56,152 nucleotides of DNA from Rubritalea profundi (GCF_002954445.1 NZ_MQWA01000001.1:3203470-3259621); one strand, 5' to 3'; shown: positions 46,277 through 55,883, counted from the first letter of the stretch. Translations and numbers: made by a program. Notes: generated by a model from the letters alone, not told the origin.

Positions 46277-46699
46277 TTAGAGGTTATTCTCACCACTATA
46301 TGCGCTATAGAGGGATTTAATCTCGGCAATACGAACTTCTGAGTAGGGCTGCTTTTCTGAGCAGGCCCAAACGACGCTAGGCCATGCTGGATCGCTAGAG
46401 ATTCTTCCAATCACATGGATATGCATTTGTCTTATAACATTACCAATGTTGCCGACATTGATTTTTTCTGGGCTAAAGCGATCGGACAAGAAGCCAGCGA
46501 CGAAGCGTGTGCTGTGATTGATCGAATCATACTGGGCTTCGCTGAGTTGGTGAATTTCGGTGATCGAAGGGTCAATCTCAGGCACCAATATGAACCAGAG
46601 AAAATGGCTATTATTTTTGAGCAACATGCGGCAGATACCGTGGCAGCCAAAATCGATACCGCCTTTTTCTAACCTCTCGTTGAGTTTGAATGTTTCCAT
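46277..46699 (-). CDS. HIT-domain protein
   Basis: 140 residues. The HIT motif is QMHIHVIGR, with N-terminal HFLWFILVPE and DPSITEIHQLSEAQY. HIT proteins hydrolyse or transfer nucleotide phosphates. It is 76 bp downstream of the LysM gene, separated by a terminator-like hairpin. Confidence 0.75.
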   Translation of the reverse strand: METFKLNERLEKGGIDFGCHGICRMLLKNNSHFLWFILVPEIDPSITEIHQLSEAQYDSINHSTRFVAGFLSDRFSPEKINVGNIGNVIRQMHIHVIGRISSDPAWPSVVWACSEKQPYSEVRIAEIKSLYSAYSGENNL

Positions 46700-46718
46700 G
46701 GTGTTTTTGTATACAAAG

Positions 46719-46748
46719 AGCGCCCAGAAGTCGAAACTTCTGAGCGCT
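46719..46748 (-). terminator. intrinsic terminator after the LysM gene
   Basis: AGCGC-CAGAAGT pairs with ACTTCTG-GCGCT around a short loop; a short T-stretch follows on the reverse strand. Confidence 0.6.
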
Positions 46749-46775
46749 GCCTTCGTTTTTAAAATATGAACTAGC

Positions 46776-47720
46776 TCAGTGCTGGTTGCCAGGGATGTAG
46801 AGTTCGGATCCCTGTGCGAGGACGGTGCTCTTGGTGAGTTTGAGGCCGTTCATCACGTTGATCTGCTCAACTGTTGCTCCATAGGTAGATGCAAACTCTC
46901 CAAAGGTCATCTGGCGTGTCACTGAAACCGTGCGCACTTTAGATTGCTTTGGTGCGTGCTTTACTTGTTGAGTTGACTGTTTAGCTGGAGCTGATTTAGC
47001 AACCTTTTTCTCAGGGGTTTCCTTTTCGACTGCTGGCACTGGCTTAGCCGCTTGTTTTGCAACTGTTGGAGTCTTTTTTGTTACGGAACTAGACTGCGCA
47101 GTAGCAATTGCAATGCTTTGGCCGGGGCGAAGTTTACGTGGATCGAGTCCTTGATTTTGTTCGAGAATGTTAGCAACGCTAGTGTTGTTCTTACGAGCGA
47201 TTCCGTAGAGGGTGTCGCCTTTTTGAACAACATAGTCCTTTGTGTTCACGATAGCTTTTGGAACCTCCGCGTGTGTTGCAGCGGGGATGGGTGCTGGGAG
47301 GATTTCAGCCTTCGCGATAGGAGTCGCTTTTGCTGGTGCTTTTTTCGTAACCGTAGCTGAGCTTGGAACATGGACAGTCTGTCCAATACGAAGCTTGTTA
47401 GGATTGATGCCATTGTTCGCGGCCATCAATGTATTGAGTGCTACACCATGCTTTCGAGCGATTTTGCTCAGGCTGTCACCTTTGGCGACCTTGTAGTTGA
47501 TCGTATTTGTTGGCGCCGGTGCTGCGAATGCTAGGCGCTGTGGTGAAGCATTATTTTTAGCCAAGAGCGCGTGCAGTGAGTCGATCTCTTTCTCAAGCTC
47601 TGTGATCTGACGATCTTGGGTAGCGCAGCGGTTGCGCAATGTGTCGGTTTCGCTGGCGGCTGGAGCCATTTGGCTCAGCGATCCAACGACGGCTGCAGTA
47701 ACGAGGGCAAATTGTTTCAT
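46776..47720 (-). CDS. secreted LysM peptidoglycan-binding protein
   Basis: 314 residues from the ATG at 47720. Signal peptide (MKQFALVTAAVVGSLSQMAP) then a coiled segment (EIDSLHALLAK) and LysM domains: YKVAKGDSLSKIARKHGVAL, YVVQKGDTLYGIARKNNTSV and a more divergent third, VTRQMTFGEFASTYGATVEQ. Linkers are Lys/Pro/Ala-rich. No catalytic domain is present, so it probably anchors or organises cell wall. Confidence 0.85.
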   Translation of the reverse strand: MKQFALVTAAVVGSLSQMAPAASETDTLRNRCATQDRQITELEKEIDSLHALLAKNNASPQRLAFAAPAPTNTINYKVAKGDSLSKIARKHGVALNTLMAANNGINPNKLRIGQTVHVPSSATVTKKAPAKATPIAKAEILPAPIPAATHAEVPKAIVNTKDYVVQKGDTLYGIARKNNTSVANILEQNQGLDPRKLRPGQSIAIATAQSSSVTKKTPTVAKQAAKPVPAVEKETPEKKVAKSAPAKQSTQQVKHAPKQSKVRTVSVTRQMTFGEFASTYGATVEQINVMNGLKLTKSTVLAQGSELYIPGNQH

Positions 47721-47924
47721 AACAAGAATCACACTTTATTAAAAAGATTCATTTGTAAAGATTGAAGTTCAATAAATCCTAGAAAGTTAGTTGATAGTGA
47801 CTTATTTTAGAAGGAATAGAGAGACTTAATTGACTAGGATGGCTAGTCTTTCAGTATTCATCCTGATAAGGATGTGCAGGAAATAGGAAAACTTTTTAAA
47901 AAAGTGGGATGAGGGCAAAAAAGA

Positions 47925-47950
47925 CCCACATGGTGGGGAAACCATGTGGG
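47925..47950 (-). terminator. strong intrinsic terminator after the flavoprotein gene
   Basis: CCCACATGGT (47925-47934) and ACCATGTGGG (47941-47950) form a perfect 10 bp stem with loop GGGGAA. On the reverse strand TTTTTT follows. Confidence 0.8.
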
Positions 47951-47980
47951 TGATAAAAGGGGCCTAGAGGATCTGGTAGC

Positions 47981-49213
47981 TTAGTAGTCTTCAGCAATAG
48001 CGCAACCAGCGTGGTGACCGCTCATCCAGGCATTCTGGAAATTGAATCCACCAGTGATGCCGTCTACATTCATCACTTCTCCGGAAAAATAGAGGCCAGG
48101 GCTAAGTTTACTCTGCATGGACTTGAGGTTGATTTCTTTAAGTTCCACGCCACCAGCGGTGACGAACTCATCTTTGTTGATACTCTTGCCGTCGACAGGA
48201 AGGCGACAGTTGTTGAGCAGTATACTCAGAGCCTGAGTGTGTGCTTTTGAAAGCTGGGACCAAATCTGTGTTTCTGGAATTCCTGCGACTTCTAACATTC
48301 TGGCCCAGAGTCTTTTTGAAATAGCTTCAAAGGGGCAACGGGTAGAAAGTTGGCGTTTACCCCAATCTGATCTTAGTTGAATGATCGTGGTGGTCGCGTC
48401 AGTGTCTGGTAGCCAGTTGACGACGAGGGTGAATTTGTAATCGAGCTTTGATAGCTCTCTGGCGCCCCAAGCTGAAAGCCTCAATATTCCAGGGCCGCTC
48501 ACGCCCCAATGAGTGATGAGCAAGGGGCCGCGGGAGTTGAGTCTTGATTTTTCCACAGAGACTGCCGTATCGGCAACTGCTACTCCGGGTAGATCTTTAA
48601 GCAGAGGGTGGGTGATTTTAAAGGTAAACAGTGAGGGAATGGCTGGCTCTAACTGATGGCCTAGATGTTCGGCTAGTTTAGCACCCGCGGCCAAGCGCGT
48701 GCCGCCTGTGGCTAATAAAATACAACGTGTCCGATGGCTCTCACCCTTGTCGGTGTGCACGATGAAGCGAGCGCTATCGGACTCGTCGTCGCTTAACTGC
48801 TCGACCGATGCTACTCCATTGGAGGTCTCGATCTTCACTCCGGCATCTCTAGCAGCCTTGGTGAGGCAATCGATGATGGTTTGAGAATCATCAGTGATGG
48901 GGAACATCCGACCATCCGCCTCAGTCTTGAGTTCCACCCCGCGGGACTGGAACCAATCCACAGTGTCCTGCGCGCCCCATCGGTGCAGCGGACCAATCAG
49001 AGATTTCTCTCCGCGTGGGTAGTTCTTGCTGAGCTCTTTGGGGTCAAAGCAATGGTGGGTGACATTACAGCGCCCCCCGCCAGAGATTTTCACCTTTCCT
49101 AGCAGCTTTGAGGATTTCTCAAGCATAAGGACGCTCTCAGCGCCACTTTCAGCCGCCGTAATAGAACCAAAAAATCCAGCAGCCCCGCCGCCAATTGTGA
49201 TCAAGTGAAACAT
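47981..49213 (-). CDS. YhiN/HI0933-family flavoprotein (NAD(P)/FAD-dependent oxidoreductase)
   Basis: 410 residues. FAD-binding LITIGGGAAGFFGSITAAE, SGGGRCNVTH (family signature), ILLATGGTRLAAGAKLAE, PSLFTFKITHPLLKDLPGVA and the C-terminal LYFSGEVMNVDGITGGFNFQ. BaiN-like and HI0933 proteins belong here; the physiological substrate is not known. It stands alone with its terminator at 47925-47950. Confidence 0.88.
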   Translation of the reverse strand: MFHLITIGGGAAGFFGSITAAESGAESVLMLEKSSKLLGKVKISGGGRCNVTHHCFDPKELSKNYPRGEKSLIGPLHRWGAQDTVDWFQSRGVELKTEADGRMFPITDDSQTIIDCLTKAARDAGVKIETSNGVASVEQLSDDESDSARFIVHTDKGESHRTRCILLATGGTRLAAGAKLAEHLGHQLEPAIPSLFTFKITHPLLKDLPGVAVADTAVSVEKSRLNSRGPLLITHWGVSGPGILRLSAWGARELSKLDYKFTLVVNWLPDTDATTTIIQLRSDWGKRQLSTRCPFEAISKRLWARMLEVAGIPETQIWSQLSKAHTQALSILLNNCRLPVDGKSINKDEFVTAGGVELKEINLKSMQSKLSPGLYFSGEVMNVDGITGGFNFQNAWMSGHHAGCAIAEDY

Positions 49214-49250
49214 TTGAATGAATAATTAACAATTAATAATTAACAATGCT
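49214..49250. repeat. AT-rich short direct repeats upstream of the flavoprotein gene
   Basis: AATAATTAACAATTAATAATTAACAAT consists of near-identical TTAATAATTAACAA-like units; an inverted relative is at 49682-49712. They flank the S23-like pseudogene. Confidence 0.45.
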
Positions 49251-49293
49251 AGTGCCGCTTTGCAGCCAGGTAGGAGGATGTGGTGAATATGCA

Positions 49294-49653
49294 TTATGTG
49301 GTCTTGTTTTGTTTAGATGTGTTTAGAATGGATGTGAGTATTTTGATGAGCTCTCTACATTCCCCTTGGATGGATTCTGACTGATCACGGTTGAGGTAGT
49401 CTGAGTTTGTGAGAAGTCTTAGCCAATAGAGTGTTTCTCGAGCCTCCTTATAAGCAATGCTCATTTTGGAGATGAAGTCTCTATGGGATTGTCCTCCAAT
49501 CGACTCTTCAATGTTAGCTCCGATTGAAGTGCCAGATCTTAGGACTTGTTTGGGTAGAACATGCTCGTTCTTTTCTTCATTGAGGAAACGACTAAGTTTC
49601 ACAATTCACAGAGCAAAGTCGTAGGATTTATCCTGAATCACATTGTGCTTCAT
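49294..49653 (-). pseudogene. four-helix-bundle (S23/IVP-like) protein gene with an in-frame TGA
   Basis: From the ATG at 49653: MKHNVIQDKSYDFAL, then TGA (49606-49608), then IVKLSRFLNEEKNEHV. Family members read 'FALRIVKLYK' here, so TGA replaces Arg (CGA to TGA). Downstream GTSIGANIEESIGGQSHRDF and AYKEARETLYWLRLL are strongly conserved. The downstream Met at 49602 could give a truncated 102-residue protein. Related genes occur in intervening sequences and as free genes. Function unknown. Confidence 0.65.
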
Positions 49654-49681
49654 AGTAGAGCTGTGCCGCAATGCTGAGAAT

Positions 49682-49728
49682 TATTCATTCTTAATTGTTA
49701 ATTATTAATTCGCGCTACAGCGCGTAAC
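49682..49728. repeat. AT-rich repeat plus CGCGCT/AGCGCG hairpin
   Basis: CTTAATTGTTAATTATTAATT followed by a hairpin CGCGCT-AC-AGCGCG that overlaps the stop of the small gene at 49715. It resembles 18669-18702 in layout. Confidence 0.45.
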
Positions 49729-50008
49729 TTCCGTCTTCGTCTTCGCCACTCCAGCCTAGTTTTCTGAATGCGGCGATGATGGATGAGAAGGTGTCGTCTT
49801 CGCCTTCGGCTTGCTCGATGGTGGCGGAGGTGGTGAGGCCGCTCATGGATTCGATGGAAATGACGGTTTGGAGGCCATCGAGGTTGATCCAGTCGCCCCA
49901 AGATTGCTTGTCGTGTTTGGCTATGAGCTTTTGTTTCTTGAGGGCTGCAACAACTTCGCGGATAGTAGCGGGTGGCTCGGAGTCTGGTAGGTGGACGCGT
50001 GTTTCCAT
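49715..50008 (-). CDS. small conserved-looking protein of unknown function, 97 aa
   Basis: 97 residues without signal or cysteines: METRVHLPDSEPPATIREVV, SWGDWINLDGLQTVISIESM, EQAEGEDDTFSSIIAAFRKL and an acidic end GEDEDGSYAL. The order strand-helix-strand-strand-helix suggests a small compact fold. It starts 36 bp after the SNF2 gene on the same strand. I do not recognise it. Confidence 0.65.
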   Translation of the reverse strand: METRVHLPDSEPPATIREVVAALKKQKLIAKHDKQSWGDWINLDGLQTVISIESMSGLTTSATIEQAEGEDDTFSSIIAAFRKLGWSGEDEDGSYAL

Positions 50009-50044
50009 TTTTTTTAAGGGTTGGAGAGAAAGGTTGGCTGCTAG

Positions 50045-53000
50045 TTAAACATCAATCGGGGCTAGTAGTCCGTTGAGAGTTTCGGTGGTTAGGCTGAGCT
50101 TGTTGGTTGAGCCTGCTAGGAGGGATTCTACGAGCTTTGCTTTCTTTTCTTGGAGCTCTTGGATGTGTTCTTCGATGGTGCCTTGGCAGATGAGTTTGTG
50201 GACGAAGACTGGTTTGTCTTGGCCGATTCTGTAGGCGCGGTCGGTGGCTTGGTTCTCAGCTGCTGGGTTCCACCATGGGTCGTAGTGGATGACAGTGTCG
50301 GCTGCGGTTAAGTTGAGACCAGTGCCGCCGGCTTTGAGCGAAATGAGGAAGACGGGGACCTTGCCTGTTTGGAATTTCTCGACTGGGGCCTCGCGGTCGC
50401 GAGTGGCTCCAGTGATCTTAGTGAAAGCGATATTCTCCTTTACGAGGTGCTTTTCAATCATTCCTAGCATGGTGGTGAACTGGGAGAAGATGAGAATGCG
50501 CCTGCCTTCTTCGATGAGTGTCCCTAGCAGGTTGGTGAGGTAGTCTAACTTGGCTGAGGATTGGATTTTCTGGGCTTCCTTTAGCTTGAGCAGCTGTGGG
50601 TGGCAGCAGATCTGGCGCAGCTTGAGCAGTGCATCGAGGATGATTATCTGTGATTTGCTGAGGCCTTGGTCAGAGATGGCGTCGCGGACGCGTTTGTCCA
50701 TCGAGGCTCGCACGCTCTCATAGAGGTCAGTTTGCTCCTGAGTGAGGCTGATGTGATGGGGGATGATAGTTTTTGGCGGGAGTTCCTTGGCGACGACATC
50801 CTTGGTGCGGCGGAGGAGTAGCGGGCCGACTCGGCGGTTGAGGCTAATCTGTCTGGCTGTGTCACCATGGCGCTCGATCGGAGTGCGGAAGGTGGATGTG
50901 AATTCCTTGTTAGACTGGAGCAGACCAGGCATCAGGAAGTTGAAGGTGCTCCACAGCTCGCCAAGGTGGTTTTCCATCGGGGTTCCGGACAGGCAAATGC
51001 GGTGGTTGGCCTTAAGTTTGTAGGCAACCTTGGTGGTCTTAGTCGCGGCGTTCTTGATGTATTGGGATTCATCGAGAATGGCGATGTGGTATTGTTGCTT
51101 GGTGTGGAGAGCTTGGTCACGCTGGAGCAAGGCGTAGCTGGTGATGACGATGTCGTGATTTTTTATCTGGGTGAAATTGAGGTGGCGCTCGCTGCCGTGG
51201 AGGAGCAGGACCTTGAGCGAGGGGCTGAACTTTGCAGCCTCGGTTCTCCAGTTAGGTATCACGCTGGTGGGAGCGACCACGAGGGTGGGGAGGCCCTTGT
51301 TTCGTTTGGTATTCTTCTCCGCTAAAATGTGGGTGAGTGCTTGGATCGTCTTACCTAGGCCCATGTCGTCGGCTAGCACTCCGTGGAGCTTATAGCGGGC
51401 GAGGAATTGGAGCCAGCGGAAGCCTTCGATCTGGTAGTCGCGGAGTTCAGCATTGAGGTTCTTCGGAACTCTGGTTTTTGGTAGCCCCTTGATGTTTTTG
51501 AGTTGGGCTCCTAGGGCTGCGAGTTCTGTCAGTGTTTGGTTCGACTTTTCAAGATCGAGGTCATCAACCAATGTGGCGGCTCGGAGCTGGGGGATGTGGA
51601 TTTCTCCGTCGCCATTGATGTGTTGGAAAATGTCTTGGACTTTATCGAGGATCAGCTTGAAGCGCTTGGCTGGGAAGTTGATGAAGGTGTTCTTCTTGTC
51701 GATCGGGATAGCGAGGAGATCACCGCCGGCTGCGTCAAAGTCGTAGCTCTCGTACATGCCAGATGCGATGGCATTGGCGAGTGCGGGGATCAGGCTGAAT
51801 TTCTCGCCATTGTATTCGACTCCGAGGTCGAATCTGAACCACTCGGTCTTCAGTTCGTTTTGTGAGATGACTTCGTAAAAGCTATCGTAATCGAGGAGTG
51901 TGTAGTCGAGCTTGCCGATGTTGACGGTCCAGCCAGCGGCTTCGAGTTTCGGCACCTCGCTACTGATGTAGGCCACCCATTGATGCGTGTTGGAGCTGTC
52001 AGCCTTAGAGAAAAGGACTGAGTCATTATAGGGCTGATTGATGAGCTTTTCATCAAATGCTTTGGAGAGCTTGAGCGTTGGCGCGTGCTCTAGCTGGCGG
52101 AGCAGTTTACTTTCCAGTATTTGGTCTCGATGAATGGTGGTGATGTCATTCGCAGTCGTGACGGTGAAGGTGTCAGCGAACGGTTCGGCTTTTATCGAGT
52201 GGTCGCCGTAGTTGAAGCTGAGTGAGCCGATGAGAACATTCGAGACTGGGCTATTCTGCAGCAAGATAGCTGGTGAGCTGGCGTCTGTTCTCTCGATGTC
52301 AAACTGAGCAGTCGGGGTAAGATCTACTAAAATGTTTTGCTTCGGCAGTTGGGGGATGGCGGTGCTGAGTTTCGGCTTGCCTAGGCGCGCGGGTTTGTCT
52401 GGTGTTTCGCTGCCGGTAATATTAGCAGATTTCTCGATGAGTTGCTGGACATTATCTAGCTCATCTTGAGGGATTTTAGGGCCTAACAACCATTGCTTGA
52501 GAAACTCGTCTGGGTGAGTTTGATCGAGCTTTCCGACGGAGTTTTGGCTGCGGTCGATGTAGATTTTTGGTGTACTATAAATAAGCTCGTCTGGCTCTGG
52601 CTCGATCAAGATGGAGGGTTTGAGCGCATTGTTTGCAGTGCTCGACCAGCTAGGGGACAGGACTCGATCTTCACCTAACTCTATAGGTAAGTAGGTCGTA
52701 GTTCTATCGTGAACAGATACTGACTGTCTTAAAATAACTCGGCCCGTAGAGATACATTCGAGTAGAATGTTGGCGAACATCGAGGAATCTATATATATCG
52801 AGGATGATCCATACATACGCCCAGACGACAATGAAATCTGATTGAGTAGCCTGAGATCAGAATTTGTGATGAACATCGGCTTATTGTACTCTTGGTAATC
52901 AGTGCGGACATTGTGGGCAGTGATCTTGAAACTGCCGTCTTTTTGTAGTCTGCCTTTGTAAGCATGAAGTCCTAAATTTTGGTAATCAGCTTCCTGACCT

Positions 53001-53476
53001 AGTAGGTAAATGACGCGGTCCTTATAGCTTGGCGGGAATTCGTCTTCTGCGTCCTCCTCTGAATCAGCAGAGGCGGATTGAGTTAAATTTTCGAGCCAGG
53101 AATCGACGGATATTTCAGCTGTGCTAGCTGTTGATTCCGAGGACTCAGATTCGGGTCGATTTTCTAGAATATGCCTCTCTAACGTATAGAGAGCCGCCGC
53201 GATGTGCTTGCATTTCTCCTCGTCTGGGCAATCACAAAACGAGTAGAGCCGGTCATTGGTGGTGAAGTTGACTTCTACTTCGTAGGCGTAGGAGCCCGTG
53301 ACTGTGAAAAAGGCAAAGCTCGCGCTGTCGACATCGACTAGGAGGTTATCAATGCTGGCGTCTTCGTTCGAGAAGAGTCGTTGGCCGCGCTTGAGCCGTG
53401 CGTTGTCGAAATGGTTCTCCCACGATCTTGAGAGGAAGAATTTCTCAGCTCTTTTTGGTAGTCGTGGGAAGTTCAT
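50045..53476 (-). CDS. SNF2-family helicase with SWIM zinc finger
   Basis: 1143 residues. N-terminal SWIM domain SFCDCPDEEKCKHIAAALYT (CxCxnCxH, residues ~80-110), a long linker domain, then the helicase: LADDMGLGKTIQALTHILAE (Walker A), ILDESQYIKNA (DESQ box), LSGTPMENHLGELWSTFNFL, and in the second lobe SLKAGGTGLNLTAADTVIHY and DRAYRIGQDKPVFVHKLICQ. Bacterial members (HepA/RapA-like) remodel DNA or RNA-polymerase complexes. It is convergent-side neighbour of the ABC-F gene, 8 bp after it. Confidence 0.88.
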   Translation of the reverse strand: MNFPRLPKRAEKFFLSRSWENHFDNARLKRGQRLFSNEDASIDNLLVDVDSASFAFFTVTGSYAYEVEVNFTTNDRLYSFCDCPDEEKCKHIAAALYTLERHILENRPESESSESTASTAEISVDSWLENLTQSASADSEEDAEDEFPPSYKDRVIYLLGQEADYQNLGLHAYKGRLQKDGSFKITAHNVRTDYQEYNKPMFITNSDLRLLNQISLSSGRMYGSSSIYIDSSMFANILLECISTGRVILRQSVSVHDRTTTYLPIELGEDRVLSPSWSSTANNALKPSILIEPEPDELIYSTPKIYIDRSQNSVGKLDQTHPDEFLKQWLLGPKIPQDELDNVQQLIEKSANITGSETPDKPARLGKPKLSTAIPQLPKQNILVDLTPTAQFDIERTDASSPAILLQNSPVSNVLIGSLSFNYGDHSIKAEPFADTFTVTTANDITTIHRDQILESKLLRQLEHAPTLKLSKAFDEKLINQPYNDSVLFSKADSSNTHQWVAYISSEVPKLEAAGWTVNIGKLDYTLLDYDSFYEVISQNELKTEWFRFDLGVEYNGEKFSLIPALANAIASGMYESYDFDAAGGDLLAIPIDKKNTFINFPAKRFKLILDKVQDIFQHINGDGEIHIPQLRAATLVDDLDLEKSNQTLTELAALGAQLKNIKGLPKTRVPKNLNAELRDYQIEGFRWLQFLARYKLHGVLADDMGLGKTIQALTHILAEKNTKRNKGLPTLVVAPTSVIPNWRTEAAKFSPSLKVLLLHGSERHLNFTQIKNHDIVITSYALLQRDQALHTKQQYHIAILDESQYIKNAATKTTKVAYKLKANHRICLSGTPMENHLGELWSTFNFLMPGLLQSNKEFTSTFRTPIERHGDTARQISLNRRVGPLLLRRTKDVVAKELPPKTIIPHHISLTQEQTDLYESVRASMDKRVRDAISDQGLSKSQIIILDALLKLRQICCHPQLLKLKEAQKIQSSAKLDYLTNLLGTLIEEGRRILIFSQFTTMLGMIEKHLVKENIAFTKITGATRDREAPVEKFQTGKVPVFLISLKAGGTGLNLTAADTVIHYDPWWNPAAENQATDRAYRIGQDKPVFVHKLICQGTIEEHIQELQEKKAKLVESLLAGSTNKLSLTTETLNGLLAPIDV

Positions 53477-53484
53477 TTTCGAAA

Positions 53485-55389
53485 CTAGCTATTCGCATAT
53501 TCTTCGTAAGCCGCCTTCACTGCTTCTAGTTCTTCCCAGAGTGCGTAGATCTTAGTGGCTTTTTCTTTCGCTTCTTTGAGCTTCTTTTCAAACTCTTGAT
53601 AGTCGCTGGCGTGCTCGGCATAGAAGTTGGGTGCTGTAATCACTGCTTCTTGCGCGGCGACGTCTTCTTCAGCTACTAGGATGTCACCTTCGATCGTTTT
53701 GAGCGTTTCTTCCTCGCTCCACTTCAGCTTGCGTGGCTTCTCAGTCGGCTTCACCTTCTTGGGCTTGTCCTTGCTGGTGGTGAGTTTCGAGTAGCTGCTC
53801 GCTTGCTTGTCGCGCTGGGCTTTCTTTTCAAGATAGTAATCGTAGGAGCCAGGTGAGAAGTAGAGTGATCCATCGTCTTCAAAGGCGAGGATGCCTGTGC
53901 AGACTCGGTTGAGGAAATAACGATCGTGCGAGACCACCAAAACTGAGCCTTTGAAGTGAGCGAGCGCTTCTTCTAGCAATCTCAGAGTGGCGAGGTCGAG
54001 GTCGTTGGTCGGTTCGTCGAGAACCAGCACGTTGCCGCCGCGTTTGAGGATCTTAGCTAACATGACACGCGAGCGTTCACCGCCTGAAAGTAGCTCAATC
54101 TTAGTGTTGATGCGATCATCGTCGAACAGGAAGCGGCGGAGGTAGGCGCGCAGGCCGATGGTTTCATCGCCGAGCTTGACGTATTCTTGGCCTTCACCGA
54201 CTTCTTCGAAAACGGATTTTTGATCGTCCATCAAGAGTCGGTTTTGGTCAACATAGTTGATGTCGGTACGCATGCCTACGTGGACTGAACCGGATTCTGG
54301 CTCGATCATGCCCAAAAGAGTTTTGATCAACGTGGATTTGCCCATGCCATTGCGACCTACGATCCCAACGCGTTCGCCAGGCTCTAGTTTGAAATCGAAA
54401 TTCCTGAAAAGTGTGCGGTCGCCAGCTGTCTGAGTAATGCCTTCGCAGTCGAGTACGCGGTTCGGTAGCTTGCCACACGCTGGGATGATGAGATCGACAT
54501 CGATTTCTTCTTCTGGTGCTTCTTGGTCGGCAACCTCAAAGTATTTATCCATCCGGTCGCGTGACTTGGTGCGGCGGCCCGATGGGCGTTTTCTGACCCA
54601 TTCGAGTTCTTTCTTAAGGAAGCGTTGGCGCTTGTGCTCGTTGACTGCTTCTTGAGACATGCGTTCGGCGCGGCTGATGAGGTACTCGGTGTAGTTTCCC
54701 TGGTAGGAAATACACTTACCCTGAGCCATCTCGACAATCCGTGTGGCAATGCGATCGAGGAAGTAACGATCGTGCGTCACGAACAGGCAGGTGCCATTGT
54801 AGCGAGAGAGGAATGTCTCTAGCCATTCGATAGAGCCAGTGTCGAGGTGGTTGGTAGGCTCGTCGAGGATCAGGAAATCTGGCTGCGCGAGAAGAGCACG
54901 AGCCAGTGAGACTCGGCGCTTTTCTCCACCGGAGAGGGTGTTTATAATACGTTCAGACTCCGGAGCGTGAAGGTTGGTGAGTAGCGAGATAGCTCTGGAG
55001 TCGACGCTCCAACCATCGAGGTGATTGATTTCTTCCAAAATATCAGCGCCCGCTTGCGACGCCATGTCGCAGTTGTCATAGGCATCGAGCAGGTCGAGAA
55101 TGTGCTGCGCACCTGCGAGTGTCGCCTCGAGAACGGTGGCTTCTTCATCGAGTTCAAAATTCTGTGGCAGGTAGCCCGTGACGAGGTCGTTGCGGGTGGT
55201 GTATTCACCTGAGTCTGGGGTGTCGGCTCCAGCGCAGATCTTGAGGAAGGTCGATTTTCCTGAGCCATTACGACCAACAAGACCAATGCGCTCTCCAGGT
55301 TGGATAGCAAGAGTCGCACCGTCGAGGACGGTGTGGTGTGAGTATTTAACGCAAAGTTCAGATGCGCTGGCAATGGCTGGCTCGGACAT
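53485..55389 (-). CDS. uup: ABC-F ATPase, Uup-like
   Basis: 634 residues. Two ABC domains: GLVGRNGSGKSTFLKICAG, TLSGGEKRRVSLARALLAQP and FLILDEPTNHLDT; GIVGRNGMGKSTLIKTLLG, LLSGGERSRVMLAKILK and LVLDEPTNDLDLATLRL. The linker between them is the ABC-F P-site tRNA motif region, and the C-terminal ~90 residues (KKVKPTEKPRKLKWSEEET...) form the coiled-coil DNA/ribosome-binding arm found in Uup. ABC-F proteins act on the ribosome; Uup also affects transposon excision. Confidence 0.87.
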   Translation of the reverse strand: MSEPAIASASELCVKYSHHTVLDGATLAIQPGERIGLVGRNGSGKSTFLKICAGADTPDSGEYTTRNDLVTGYLPQNFELDEEATVLEATLAGAQHILDLLDAYDNCDMASQAGADILEEINHLDGWSVDSRAISLLTNLHAPESERIINTLSGGEKRRVSLARALLAQPDFLILDEPTNHLDTGSIEWLETFLSRYNGTCLFVTHDRYFLDRIATRIVEMAQGKCISYQGNYTEYLISRAERMSQEAVNEHKRQRFLKKELEWVRKRPSGRRTKSRDRMDKYFEVADQEAPEEEIDVDLIIPACGKLPNRVLDCEGITQTAGDRTLFRNFDFKLEPGERVGIVGRNGMGKSTLIKTLLGMIEPESGSVHVGMRTDINYVDQNRLLMDDQKSVFEEVGEGQEYVKLGDETIGLRAYLRRFLFDDDRINTKIELLSGGERSRVMLAKILKRGGNVLVLDEPTNDLDLATLRLLEEALAHFKGSVLVVSHDRYFLNRVCTGILAFEDDGSLYFSPGSYDYYLEKKAQRDKQASSYSKLTTSKDKPKKVKPTEKPRKLKWSEEETLKTIEGDILVAEEDVAAQEAVITAPNFYAEHASDYQEFEKKLKEAKEKATKIYALWEELEAVKAAYEEYANS

Positions 55390-55489
55390 GGGGCTGGTCT
55401 ATCAGTCAATGGTCACTAGTCAATGGGAGAGAGGCTCAGCGAGACAGAATTTCTAGCCAGTGAGTTTTCCGGACAGAATTTACAGCAAT

Positions 55490-55515
55490 GCTGATTGCTG
55501 ATTGCTGATTGCTGA
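55490..55515. repeat. tandem GCTGATT repeat (about 3.7 units)
   Basis: The unit GCTGATT occurs three times in tandem followed by GCTGA. It lies in a gene-free stretch (55390-55650) that also has several CAATGGTC / GACCATTG-like motifs in both directions, e.g. at 55400 and 55550-55570. Confidence 0.7.
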
Positions 55516-55656
55516 ATCTAGAATTCCGAACCCTGGAGCTAGATGGTCCATTGACCAATTACCATTGACCGCCCAAAGGGCCAGTTGAGACACAGTCGCT
55601 GCCCTAGGTGCAGAAATAAGACGTGAAACAACTCTGAAGGAGTTGTGGAGTAGAGG

Positions 55657-55761
55657 CTATTCGATGACGGGGAGGGCGATGCTGGCATCACCGTTCTTGA
55701 GGCCAGACTTGATGGTGTCCACTAGATCAAAAATTGCCTGTTTGCGAAGTGCTTGGGGGAT
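55657..55761 (-). pseudogene. C-terminal scrap of an unrecognised gene
   Basis: A reverse frame between a TAA and a TAG reads IPQALRKQAIFDLVDTIKS then GLKNGDASIALPVIE, 34 residues with no start codon. The composition is protein-like, so it may be the 3' end of a lost gene in the restriction-gene neighbourhood. I do not recognise it. Confidence 0.25.
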
Positions 55762-55850
55762 TTAATCAATCGATGTATGATTAGATTGTATTGATTAATA
55801 TTCTAACAGTTAGAAGTGATTTGTAACAGGTCGGAAATTATTTGTCAGTC

Positions 55851-55883
55851 TGCACTGCTATTGCACTGCTATTGCACTGCTAT
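55851..55883. repeat. three exact copies of an 11 bp tandem repeat
   Basis: TGCACTGCTAT is repeated three times without change, then a partial fourth TGC. It lies 45 bp beyond the end of the mrr-like gene. Confidence 0.85.

Noticed and set aside
49606-49608. TGA in the S23-like gene as a second selenocysteine codon
   Set aside because: Family members have Arg here, not Cys, and no SECIS-like hairpin follows, so CGA to TGA mutation is more likely.
55485-55883. Tandem repeats as a CRISPR array
   Set aside because: Units are 7 and 11 bp with no spacers and no cas genes nearby.
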